Source: a bacterium D16-51
GTDB taxonomy: Bacteria; Bacillota; Clostridia; Lachnospirales; Lachnospiraceae
DNA length: 64,000 nucleotides
NCBI GenBank assembly: GCA_003612285.1
Contig: RAYE01000011.1
Location: forward strand, 1 to 64,000
Direction: 5' to 3'
The notes under the pieces are model-generated. The model did not search any database. It had not been told where the DNA came from and worked only from the letters and a program-made list of their open reading frames with translations. Both the position numbers and the translations under genes were made by a program. This document shows, piece after piece, positions 51,701-60,031 of the stretch; the stretch's first letter is position 1, and the number at the start of each line of letters is the position of its first letter.

Positions 51701-51904
51701 TAATAATGTAATATTTCCCGATGTCTGCGCCGCCCGTCCTGACAGAATACGGAGCAGGGTTGTTTTTCCGGCGCCGTTTTCCCCGACAAAGCCATAGATA
51801 TCTCCCCGGCAGATTTCCATGTCCAGCCCATTTAAGGCAAAAAATCCCCTCTTCTTTTTATATTTCTTAACAATGTTTTCCGCTTTAAAAATAATTTCTG
51901 CCAT
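51690..51904 (-). pseudogene. N-terminal part of an ABC ATPase
   Basis: ATG at 51904 follows GGAGG and starts MAEIIFKAENIVKKYKKK. Walker A is present (GFVGENGAGKTTLL), but family similarity stops after NITLLGESS, near residue 70. The signature and Walker B motifs are gone; the frame continues to a stop at 51545 with unlike sequence because it now reads the permease fragment out of phase. A deletion of roughly 1 kb fused the two genes. Confidence 0.75.
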
Positions 51905-51945
51905 GTCTGCCTCCATATCCAATCAATTTCATTCATGATTACTAT

Positions 51946-52674
51946 TCATTTTAAGTCAAATTTTTCAAAAATATATCCGGCAGCCAATAGTTTCAGCAAA
52001 ACGGATGCCAGAAACGTCCAAATGTTTAAATAGTATAAAGATACTAGAAACTTTAAAATCTCACCTAAAGCTGGATTTGGTATGATGCGCCCTATATTTG
52101 CCCGTAATACACCTACTACATACAGGCTTCCAAAACTCCATACGAAAGTACTGGTTTTACTTTTGGCGATTACGGCAAAAAACACCGTATGGCTGATTAT
52201 CGCAAAAGATATCAGTATTTGCCATACAAAAGCTTTTATAATGAGAAAAGCTGCCTTTATGCCAAAATCCATGCCAAAGCCTGTGTGTATGCTCCAGAGT
52301 ATTGTTCCCGGCAGAAGAGATACCAGTGCCAGGGGGACTCCTCCTGCAAATACAGAAATCATCTTTGCCCCGAAGGCGTTTTTTCGCTCTGTGCCACATA
52401 GCAGGGAGGCGTAGAATGTGCGGCCTGTGAAATCCCCATTTACAAAAAAAGCAGCAAAAAGGAATAAAGTAATGGCATAAATTGAAAATGGCCGATGCAA
52501 CTCTGACAGCCAGCCTATTCCTGTATATGTAGGGTTATATTTCGGATAAGCCACACTGTTGCCGATGTTATTTATTTGGACAATGATTTCTGTCAGCAAA
52601 AAGATTATGAATAACGTCCTATATGCCGTTGATTTTTTTAGTTTAAACAATTCTGCTTTCGTCAGATTTTTCAT
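51946..52674 (-). CDS. ABC transporter permease
   Basis: A 242-residue membrane protein with about six helices (AYRTLFIIFLLTEIIVQI, FSIYAITLFLFAAFFVNGDF, ISFAIISHTVFFAVIAK) of the type found in bacitracin/lantibiotic-immunity exporters. DFTGRTFYASLLCGTERK near 80-97 is a recurrent feature of this group. It overlaps the XRE-membrane regulator upstream by 32 bases. With its ATPase broken, it has no intact partner here. Confidence 0.72.
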   Translation of the reverse strand: MKNLTKAELFKLKKSTAYRTLFIIFLLTEIIVQINNIGNSVAYPKYNPTYTGIGWLSELHRPFSIYAITLFLFAAFFVNGDFTGRTFYASLLCGTERKNAFGAKMISVFAGGVPLALVSLLPGTILWSIHTGFGMDFGIKAAFLIIKAFVWQILISFAIISHTVFFAVIAKSKTSTFVWSFGSLYVVGVLRANIGRIIPNPALGEILKFLVSLYYLNIWTFLASVLLKLLAAGYIFEKFDLK

Positions 52675-53413
52675 TTATTTCCTCCATTTTTGATTCCAGG
52701 CGGTACTTCAGCGGCAGCAAAAGCAATGCAAATAACATTCCATAAAGCAGAGTCAGCAGGGAGACTGCTGCTACCTGCCCTGTGCCTTTTTTTGTTGTCC
52801 GCAGAATGAAAATCATATCCAAAAGAGTAAACACCCCTCCACCTAACAGAGTGGAAGCAATCGCAAGCTTAACAGCCTGCAGTGAGGAGAACAGCGTATT
52901 CCTTTTAACATCCTCTCTCCGTATTAATACAAAAGAGCGGAAGAAGGCTTTCACATTACCGCTTGCCAGCAGCATAATCAGCACAAGAAGCAGATTCGTA
53001 ATAAACGTATATGAATCCAAAAAATAAACCCAGCTATGCCAGATCCGAATTGGCACAATAGTAAGGAAAAGCAAAAGTACCATAAATAAAACCGCCAGAA
53101 TACAAGAGAGCAGATTCTTTTTATTTTTCTTTTTTAAGGATTCTTTTTCCTCCATAAGCGTGAGGATAATATCTTCTGAACTTTCATGGTAATCGTTTTC
53201 TAAAAGAGATTCGCCCAGAAGCAGCTCATTTACCTTGATTCCCAGAAGATCACATAGCGGCAGCATAAGCGAATTATCCGGCATTCCACGGCCGCATTCC
53301 CATTTTGAAACCGCTTTATCTCCAATACCAAGCTGTCTTGCCAGCTCCTTTTGGGTCATCCCCTTTTCTTTTCGTTTCTCTGCAATAAATCTGCCTGTCT
53401 TTTCCTGATCCAT
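52643..53413 (-). CDS. XRE-family regulator with membrane domain
   Basis: A 256-residue protein. Residues ~8-65 form a helix-turn-helix (EKGMTQKELARQLGIGDKAV, SKWECGRGMPD). After a charged linker there are four to five hydrophobic helices from ~100 to the C-terminus. Such membrane-tied regulators often sit with peptide-exporter genes and respond at the membrane. Start ATG at 53413 is preceded by GGAAAGTGAG. It leads the operon with the permease and the fused ATPase-permease remnant. Confidence 0.78.
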   Translation of the reverse strand: MDQEKTGRFIAEKRKEKGMTQKELARQLGIGDKAVSKWECGRGMPDNSLMLPLCDLLGIKVNELLLGESLLENDYHESSEDIILTLMEEKESLKKKNKKNLLSCILAVLFMVLLLFLTIVPIRIWHSWVYFLDSYTFITNLLLVLIMLLASGNVKAFFRSFVLIRREDVKRNTLFSSLQAVKLAIASTLLGGGVFTLLDMIFILRTTKKGTGQVAAVSLLTLLYGMLFALLLLPLKYRLESKMEEINEKSDESRIV

Positions 53414-53724
53414 GCCATAAACTCACTTTCCACTATATTGAATCCCCCAAATCCTGCTCCATACCCCCAATGCCGCCCTGCATTTGTATCATAGCAATAA
53501 ATAGGAATCCCTTCAACCTTCTGTGCGTAGAATCACATTCTACGCTTCGTAGGACTGCACTTTATAGGCCGATATGCCGTCTTGTAAATGAATCTTTAAA
53601 GTGGCTGTCTGATGGCGGGGAAAAAATAATATATCTTGACTTCTTGCGGATTTTCGATAAAATATAACGTAGGCTATTAGTTTTTAGAGTTAGTAGTGAA
53701 AGAAATACATTTGGAGGAATTGAC
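53414..53724. other. 311-base gap with hairpin and promoter
   Basis: A 9-bp hairpin GCGTAGAAT/ATTCTACGC lies near 53526-53546. A promoter is visible for the foldase-like gene: TTGACT at 53636-53641, 16 bases, TAAAAT at 53658-53663. Nothing else is recognised. Confidence 0.65.
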
Positions 53725-54981
53725 ATGAATTCATCGAAAAATATTATGAATCAACAAAAGAAGGACAAGGGGGCAAAGGAGGCGGCTTCTCCTTCTGTAC
53801 CAGAAAAGACACTGAAAAAGAGCAGCGGTTTTTTGGCGGGCAGGGAATTGAAGCCAATTATTTTAACAGTGCTGTGTGTTGTTTTGGTAGTGGTTTTATG
53901 TGTTGGGGTTGCCATTCAGCAGTTTAAGCCGAAGGTGGCTGTAACAGTTGGTGATACCAAGCTTACATTAGATGATATGACCTATCCGATTTATGAGCTG
54001 GAGAGCACATATTTGCCATATAACGAATGGTATCAGTCTATGTCGGGCGGAACGATATGGGAAGCTGATTACCAGGGGGAAGCTGGGACGATGTCAGGGG
54101 TATCGAACTCTATTGGCTGGAAGCAGGAAATTTTAAACGGTGAAGTGCAGTATGAGATTTTATACCAGAAGGCAAAAGAAGCAAAGTATGAATTGACAGA
54201 GGATGAGAAAAAGGATGCGGCAGAGGATGCAAAGGAAGCTTTAGAAGGGCTTTCCTGGCTTCAGAAGATGCAGCTTAATATTTCAGAATCTAAGCTGACA
54301 GAGCGTTTTGAGAAAAGGGCGCTGGCCGACCGTTTCAAAAAGGATCAGCAGGAAGAATTAAATAAGGACGTGGACGAGGCAAAGGCAATTGCCGATATCA
54401 GCAAAGAGGATTACCGCCAGTATGATATCCAGTATTATTCTGCTCCTTTAAAGACGAGCACAGAGGAAGGCGAGGCAAAAGAGCTGACTGACGATGAAAA
54501 GAAAGAGCTGGAAGAGAAGATGAAAAATATTGCTTCCCAGGCAAAAACAGCGGAAGACTTTACAACGTTAATTGGCGAGGATGAGACAAGCATTACTTTG
54601 GAAAAGGAAGGCAAATTCACAGAAAAAGACGGCTGGTCGTATGTTTCTGATAAAAATCTTAAAAAGATTAAGAAAATGGAAAATGGCGCTGTTTCAGACG
54701 TGATCTTAGATGAAAACTATTACGTTGTAGTAAAGATGGTGAATAATAATTCAGAAGAGGCGTATAAAACAGCCTGCGATGATGCAATAAAGACGGAGCA
54801 AAACAGTGCATATTCTACCTGGTATGAAAAAGAACAGGAGAAGTATGATGTTGTTGTAAATACAGATATATGGACAGATGTAGTAATCGGAACAGTAACA
54901 ACAGATATTGTAACAGCAGAAGATTTGGAAAAAATGAAGGGCGATTCCTCTGATGCTGCTGACGGCTCAAGTGAAGAATAG
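53725..54981 (+). CDS. Membrane-anchored foldase-like protein (SurA/PrsA type)
   Basis: A 418-residue protein. Forty hydrophilic residues precede a membrane helix at ~44-66, then an extracellular region like SurA/PrsA chaperones: VAVTVGDTKLTLDDMTYPIYELES at its start, a helical chaperone core, and a weak parvulin-like segment (~225-345, IQYYSAPLKTSTEEG to YVVVKMVNN). The N-terminal cytoplasmic extension and the lack of a lipobox differ from PrsA. It probably helps fold exported proteins. It ends 17 bases before purL with no terminator between them. Confidence 0.7.
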   Translation: MNSSKNIMNQQKKDKGAKEAASPSVPEKTLKKSSGFLAGRELKPIILTVLCVVLVVVLCVGVAIQQFKPKVAVTVGDTKLTLDDMTYPIYELESTYLPYNEWYQSMSGGTIWEADYQGEAGTMSGVSNSIGWKQEILNGEVQYEILYQKAKEAKYELTEDEKKDAAEDAKEALEGLSWLQKMQLNISESKLTERFEKRALADRFKKDQQEELNKDVDEAKAIADISKEDYRQYDIQYYSAPLKTSTEEGEAKELTDDEKKELEEKMKNIASQAKTAEDFTTLIGEDETSITLEKEGKFTEKDGWSYVSDKNLKKIKKMENGAVSDVILDENYYVVVKMVNNNSEEAYKTACDDAIKTEQNSAYSTWYEKEQEKYDVVVNTDIWTDVVIGTVTTDIVTAEDLEKMKGDSSDAADGSSEE

Positions 54982-54998
54982 ATGGAGGCAGGAACGGA

Positions 54999-57900
54999 AT
55001 GGGAAGTGTTAGAAGAGTATATGTAGAAAAAAAAGAGCCATATGCAGTCCGCGCAAGAGAGTTGAAAGAGGAAATAAGGAACTATCTTGGGATTGAGTCC
55101 CTGGAGGCAGTCCGTGTGTTAAGCCGTTATGACGTGGAAAATTTAAGTGACAGGACATACCGGCAGGCGCTTGGTACAGTGTTTTCAGAACCGCCAGTGG
55201 ATAATTGCTATGAGGAGGGGTTTGAAGCGCCGGAACATTCCCTTGTATTTTCTGTGGAATATCTGCCTGGACAGTTTGACCAGCGTGCTGATTCAGCAGA
55301 ACAGTGCGTAAAACTGTTAAATGAGAAAGAAGAGCCGGTAATCCGCTCTGCAACGACCTATATTTTTGAAGGGGAAATCAGTGAGGCGGATGCTGGACGG
55401 ATTAAGGACTATTGTATTAACCCGGTAGATTCAAGGGAAACAGATGAAGAAAAACCGGAGACTTTAGTACAGAGCTTTGAGGAACCTGCGGATGTTTCTG
55501 TATTTGAAGGGTTTACTGGTATGCCGGAAAAGGAATTGAAGGAATTGTACTCTTCTTTAAACCTTGCCATGACGTTCCAGGATTTTCTGCATATCCAAAA
55601 TTATTTTAAAACAGAGGAAAAAAGAGAGCCTTTTGTAACGGAAATTCGTGTTTTAGACACGTATTGGTCAGACCACTGCCGCCATACAACGTTTTTAACA
55701 GAGTTAAAAAATGTTACATTTGAGGAAGGGTTTTATAAAGAGCCAATCCAGAGTGCATATGAAGATTATGAAAAAGCCCATCAGGAGATGTATAAGGGCA
55801 GGGAAGATAAGTATATTTCTTTAATGGATATTGCACTGATGGCGATGCGCAAGCTAAAAGCAGAAGGCAAGTTAGAGGATATGGAAGAATCTGATGAAAT
55901 CAATGCCTGTTCCATTGTAGTCCCTGTGGAAATTGACGGGGTAAAGGAAGAGTGGCTGGTATTTTTCAAAAATGAGACACATAACCATCCAACAGAGATT
56001 GAGCCGTTTGGCGGAGCGGCAACCTGCCTTGGAGGGGCAATCCGCGACCCATTGTCAGGACGCGGCTATGTTTACCAGGCAATGCGTGTAACAGGCGCTG
56101 CAGACCCAACGGTATCAATGAAAGATACATTACAGGGTAAGCTTCCACAGCGGAAGATTGTAACAGGCGCTGCGCAGGGCTATAGTTCTTACGGAAACCA
56201 GATTGGACTTGCGACAGGGCTTGTCAATGAGGTATACCATCCGAATTATGTTGCAAAGCGCATGGAGATTGGCGCTGTTATGGGGGCTGCCCCGCGCCGC
56301 AATGTAATCCGGGAAAACAGCGACCCGGGCGATATTATTATTCTTTTGGGAGGCCGCACCGGCCGTGACGGAATTGGCGGGGCAACGGGTTCTTCCAAAG
56401 CGCATACTACAAAATCAATAGACGTCTGTGGCGCAGAAGTCCAGAAAGGGAATGCGCCGACAGAAAGGAAGATACAGAGGCTTTTTTACAGGGAAGAGGT
56501 CAGCTCCATTATCAAAAAATGCAACGATTTTGGGGCAGGCGGTGTCTCTGTTGCAATTGGGGAACTGGCAGACGGGCTTACCGTGGATTTGGATAAGGTG
56601 CCGAAAAAATATGCCGGCCTGGATGGGACAGAATTAGCCATTTCAGAATCACAGGAGCGTATGGCAGTTGTCGTTTCCCCGGAAAATGTAGATAAAATGC
56701 TGGCTTTTGCAACAGAAGAAAACCTGGAAGCGGTTGCGGTTGCAAAGGTAACAGAAGAACCAAGGCTTGTTTTGCAGTGGAGAGGAAAGGTAATTGTCAA
56801 TCTTTCCAGGGCGTTTTTAGATACAAACGGAGCGCATCAGGAGACAGATGTGCGTGTGACGATGCCTGCAAAGGAAGAGAATTATTTTGAGCAGGGGAAA
56901 GAATGTGCTGACCTTAAAAAAGCATGGCTGGATACATTAAATGACTTGAATGTCTGTTCACAGAAAGGCCTTGTGGAGATGTTTGACAGCTCCATTGGGG
57001 CTGCTACGGTAACGATGCCTTATGGGGGCAGGAAACAACTGACGCCAACACAGACAATGATTGCCAAGCTTCCGGTATCTTCCGGGAAATGTGATACGGT
57101 GACAATGATGAGTTATGGCATGGACCCATATTTAACAAGCTGGAGCCCATATCATGGCGCTGTTTATGCAGTAGTTTCTTCGGTAGCAAAAATTGTTGCT
57201 TCTGGCGGGGATTACCGCAAAATCCGTTTTACGTTCCAGGAGTATTTCCGCCGTTTAGGCGCAGATGCTTCCCGCTGGGGGGAGCCGATGGCAGCGCTTC
57301 TGGGTGCGTATGATGCGCAGATGAAGCTGGGGCTTCCATCAATTGGAGGAAAAGACAGCATGTCCGGGACATTTGATAAGATTGATGTTCCGCCGACACT
57401 TTGTTCGTTTGCAGTAGATGTAGCCACCCTTTCTGATGTTGTGACGCCGGAACTGAAAAAAGCAGGAAATATCCTGGTGAAGTTTAGCATCAAAAAAGAC
57501 GCATATTCTTTGCCGGATTATAGCCAGTTAATGTCCCTGTATGGGAAAATCACGGATATGATACATGATAAGGTGTTAGTATCTGCCTATGCGGTTTCCT
57601 TTGGCGGAATTTGTGAGGCTGTCAGTAAGATGGCGTTTGGGAATGGCCTTGGCGTGGCAATTGATGGCAGTGTTTCAAAGGAAATGCTGTTTTTAAAGGA
57701 TTATGGGGATATTATTGCAGAAGTTTCCCCAGAAGATTTGGGCAGGATTACAGCAGAATACCAAAAGATTGGCGTGGTTACAGAGAAAGCAGAATTTGCC
57801 GCATGTGGCGTAGCCGTTTCTATGGAAGAAGCTCTTGCTGCCTGGAAAAGCAGGCTGGAAAGCGTATTCCCAACGCGTTCAGGCGCTGTACAGGATAAGC

Positions 57901-58754
57901 TGGAAGATTCTTTATATGATGCGAAGACTGTTTATGCAGCAAAAAATAAGGTTGCACGTCCAAAGGTGTTTATTCCGGTATTTCCGGGGACAAACTGTGA
58001 ATATGATACGAAGAGGGCATTTGAGAAGGCAGGGGCAGAAGTTAAAACAGTTGTATTCCGCAATCTGACGGAAAGCCAGATTACAGAGTCTGCCCATGCA
58101 TTTGAGGCGGCAATCAGGGAGTCCCAGATTTTAATGTTCTCCGGCGGTTTCAGTGCAGGAGATGAGCCGGATGGTTCTGCTAAGTTTATTGCCTCTGTAT
58201 TTCGGAATCCAGGGATTATGGATGCGGTTAATGAGCTGCTTGAAAAGAGAGATGGGCTGGCGCTTGGCATTTGCAATGGCTTCCAGGCACTGATAAAGCT
58301 TGGGCTTGTGCCGTATGGTGAGATTAGGCCGCAGACGGCAGACGCCCCGACTTTGACAACGAACAGGATTGGACGCCATATTTCAAAATCGGTTTATACA
58401 AAGGTATGTACCAATAAATCACCTTGGCTGGCACAGGCAGAGCTTGGGGGTGTTTATGTCATTCCGGCTTCCCATGGGGAAGGGCGTTTTGTTGCCTCAG
58501 ATGAAATGCTGCGCAGGCTTTTTGGAAATGGTCAGGTAGCCACAAGATATGTCGATTTGGAAGGGAATCCAACGATGGATGAGGATTTCAACCCGAATGC
58601 TTCTTATGCTGCTATTGAAGGCATCACAAGCCCGGATGGACGTGTGCTTGGCAAGATGGCGCATTCAGAGCGCATTGGTGACGGTGTGGCAATGAATATC
58701 TATGGAAACCAAAACCAGCATATTTTTGAATCTGGTGTTGCATACTATAAATAG
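54999..58754 (+). CDS. purL: Phosphoribosylformylglycinamidine synthase, single chain
   Basis: A 1251-residue enzyme for step four of purine synthesis (FGAR plus glutamine and ATP to FGAM). This is the large form in which the PurS-like, AIRS-like and glutaminase (PurQ) parts are fused. Motifs: DTYWSDHCRHTTF near 220, NETHNHPTEIEPFGGAATC near 325, PLSGRGYVYQAMR and, in the glutaminase part, the nucleophile in GICNGFQ near 1092 and a His in SHGEGRF. The last residues are intact. The start follows GGAGG at about ten bases. No other pur genes are in the window. Confidence 0.93.
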   Translation: MGSVRRVYVEKKEPYAVRARELKEEIRNYLGIESLEAVRVLSRYDVENLSDRTYRQALGTVFSEPPVDNCYEEGFEAPEHSLVFSVEYLPGQFDQRADSAEQCVKLLNEKEEPVIRSATTYIFEGEISEADAGRIKDYCINPVDSRETDEEKPETLVQSFEEPADVSVFEGFTGMPEKELKELYSSLNLAMTFQDFLHIQNYFKTEEKREPFVTEIRVLDTYWSDHCRHTTFLTELKNVTFEEGFYKEPIQSAYEDYEKAHQEMYKGREDKYISLMDIALMAMRKLKAEGKLEDMEESDEINACSIVVPVEIDGVKEEWLVFFKNETHNHPTEIEPFGGAATCLGGAIRDPLSGRGYVYQAMRVTGAADPTVSMKDTLQGKLPQRKIVTGAAQGYSSYGNQIGLATGLVNEVYHPNYVAKRMEIGAVMGAAPRRNVIRENSDPGDIIILLGGRTGRDGIGGATGSSKAHTTKSIDVCGAEVQKGNAPTERKIQRLFYREEVSSIIKKCNDFGAGGVSVAIGELADGLTVDLDKVPKKYAGLDGTELAISESQERMAVVVSPENVDKMLAFATEENLEAVAVAKVTEEPRLVLQWRGKVIVNLSRAFLDTNGAHQETDVRVTMPAKEENYFEQGKECADLKKAWLDTLNDLNVCSQKGLVEMFDSSIGAATVTMPYGGRKQLTPTQTMIAKLPVSSGKCDTVTMMSYGMDPYLTSWSPYHGAVYAVVSSVAKIVASGGDYRKIRFTFQEYFRRLGADASRWGEPMAALLGAYDAQMKLGLPSIGGKDSMSGTFDKIDVPPTLCSFAVDVATLSDVVTPELKKAGNILVKFSIKKDAYSLPDYSQLMSLYGKITDMIHDKVLVSAYAVSFGGICEAVSKMAFGNGLGVAIDGSVSKEMLFLKDYGDIIAEVSPEDLGRITAEYQKIGVVTEKAEFAACGVAVSMEEALAAWKSRLESVFPTRSGAVQDKLEDSLYDAKTVYAAKNKVARPKVFIPVFPGTNCEYDTKRAFEKAGAEVKTVVFRNLTESQITESAHAFEAAIRESQILMFSGGFSAGDEPDGSAKFIASVFRNPGIMDAVNELLEKRDGLALGICNGFQALIKLGLVPYGEIRPQTADAPTLTTNRIGRHISKSVYTKVCTNKSPWLAQAELGGVYVIPASHGEGRFVASDEMLRRLFGNGQVATRYVDLEGNPTMDEDFNPNASYAAIEGITSPDGRVLGKMAHSERIGDGVAMNIYGNQNQHIFESGVAYYK

Positions 58755-58760
58755 CTAATA

Positions 58761-58855
58761 GTTACTATTCATGGTCAATTTCTGAAAAGGTCTAAAATCA
58801 TTGTGCTTGCACACATGATTTTAGGCCTTTTCCAGAAATTGGCTGTAAAATCAAT
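58761..58855 (+). mobile_element. One-ended copy of the second miniature element family
   Basis: It begins GTTACTATTCATGG six bases after the purL stop and carries the family's long hairpin (arms 58773-58800 and 58816-58844 around TGTGCTTGCACA). It loses similarity soon after GGCTGTAAA. No right end or 8-bp duplication is found, so it is truncated, probably by the transposase debris that follows. Confidence 0.65.
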
Positions 58856-59057
58856 GTCATTAACTTTTTGATAAAACTGAGTATCCCCTCTGCCCTTCCG
58901 GGCATAAAATGTACCCATGGGGTAGCGACCCCATAAACGCTGCCCGTTAAAATGCGGCCGCATAGCTTGATGTCGGCTCTCGCCCTTTGCCTTAAAGGTG
59001 GACTTGATTTTCTTGCTGATGTCTTTCGCAATGATAGTGCTGATATTGCCTTTGTTT

Positions 59058-59216
59058 GCGGATTCTAAAGTATTTATCCCTGTATTAAAAGATTTCTTCC
59101 AAAAACATCCGCTTATCAACCCGAAAATATTTCTCGGGGATGCCGCTTTCGATTCTGTTGAAATTTATAAATACCTGCTTCAGGAAACATCCATTGGGAA
59201 GGCATATATTCCGCTT
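59058..59216 (+). pseudogene. Transposase remnant (DDE type)
   Basis: One frame contains ADSKVFIPVLKDFFQKHPLI, then FLGDAAFDSVEIYKYLL and KAYIPL, the central block of a common clostridial DDE transposase family (including the second catalytic Asp in GDAAFDS). Nothing before or after is continuous with it: no start, no first Asp domain, no C-terminal zinc-like region in frame. The 500 bases around it hold no other gene. Confidence 0.65.
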
Positions 59217-59452
59217 TATCTTAGCAAAGATTATTTGCTAAAAAGGATTATAATACAGAATAATAATGTATCACATTTGAATATATTCTGCTATAACCAC
59301 TTTATTCTAAAGTGCATATAAAAAAGAAGGTAAAAAGGCAAACTTGCCCAAAATTGGCAGAAAAATGCCGTTTCTTGCAAAATATATTGATTTTTTTAAG
59401 AATTAAGTTATACTTTTTGCAAAGATGTTTATAAATTTGATTCGATATTGTA

Positions 59453-59481
59453 TTGATTTATAAATGAAGTTTGTATATAAT
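59453..59481 (+). promoter_or_regulatory. Promoter of the VOC-ABC operon
   Basis: TTGATT at 59453-59458, 17 bases, TATAAT at 59476-59481; a second weaker set (TTGATT 59387, TATACT 59409, spacer 16) lies upstream. Confidence 0.7.
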
Positions 59482-59557
59482 GATTGAAGATAATAATGCC
59501 GTTTATAATAACCTTATTAGGGATGTGTATAAACGTTTATTGGGGGAGGATGAAAAA

Positions 59558-60031
59558 ATGATAAGTGTAAAATTAACGTTTGGTGGTTTATGTAACGAGG
59601 CAGTTAGGTTTTACAGCCAATGCTTTGATGTAAAAGTGCTTGTGCAAAAAAGCTTCCAGGATGCAGAGAATGATTTTCCGCAGAGAATAGAGCCGAAATT
59701 TCAGGATTTTATTTTCTCGGCAGAGTTGGAGATTACTTTGGAGGACAGTAAGTTTTATGTGACAATGGGCGATACTCCGGCTATTGTATTTACGGGAACA
59801 GACAGGCTTTCTGGCTGCAATGACAATATCGCATTTGATATTCATGTAAAGGAGCCCGGTCTAATTAGGGAATTGTATCAAAAGTTCACAGAGGCTGGTT
59901 CTAAGAATAACATTCCACTTGAGCAGTCAGAGCAGGGGCTGCGGTGCAGCCTGATCGACCCTTATGGTATATGCTGGACAATGGTTTGCGAGAACAGCCC
60001 GCAGGCTGGGAGAGAGGCAGGGTTAGATTGA
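59558..60031 (+). CDS. VOC-fold protein (PhnB/glyoxalase type)
   Basis: A 157-residue vicinal-oxygen-chelate protein. Paired beta-alpha-beta modules are seen (VKLTFGGLCNEAVRFYSQCF, then FDIHVKEPGLIRELYQKFTE) with the family ending LIDPYGICWTMV. PhnB-like members have varied roles including metabolite or antibiotic binding; the usual metal ligands are only partly present. I use ATG at 59558 after GGGGGAGG; the longer frame adds 29 residues overlapping the promoter. Its stop overlaps the next ABC gene start (TGATG). Confidence 0.78.
   Translation: MISVKLTFGGLCNEAVRFYSQCFDVKVLVQKSFQDAENDFPQRIEPKFQDFIFSAELEITLEDSKFYVTMGDTPAIVFTGTDRLSGCNDNIAFDIHVKEPGLIRELYQKFTEAGSKNNIPLEQSEQGLRCSLIDPYGICWTMVCENSPQAGREAGLD

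Noticed and set aside
54982-54998. Purine riboswitch before purL
   Set aside because: Only 17 bases separate purL from the foldase gene; no aptamer can fit.
58866-58925. Short frame reading EYPLCPSGHKMYPWG, like the cysteine region of a transposase
   Set aside because: It lies before, not after, the recognised transposase block and is cut by stops; the resemblance is too short to claim.
58775-59119. 114-codon minus-strand frame after purL
   Set aside because: It reads backward through the one-ended mobile element and transposase debris; no family resemblance.
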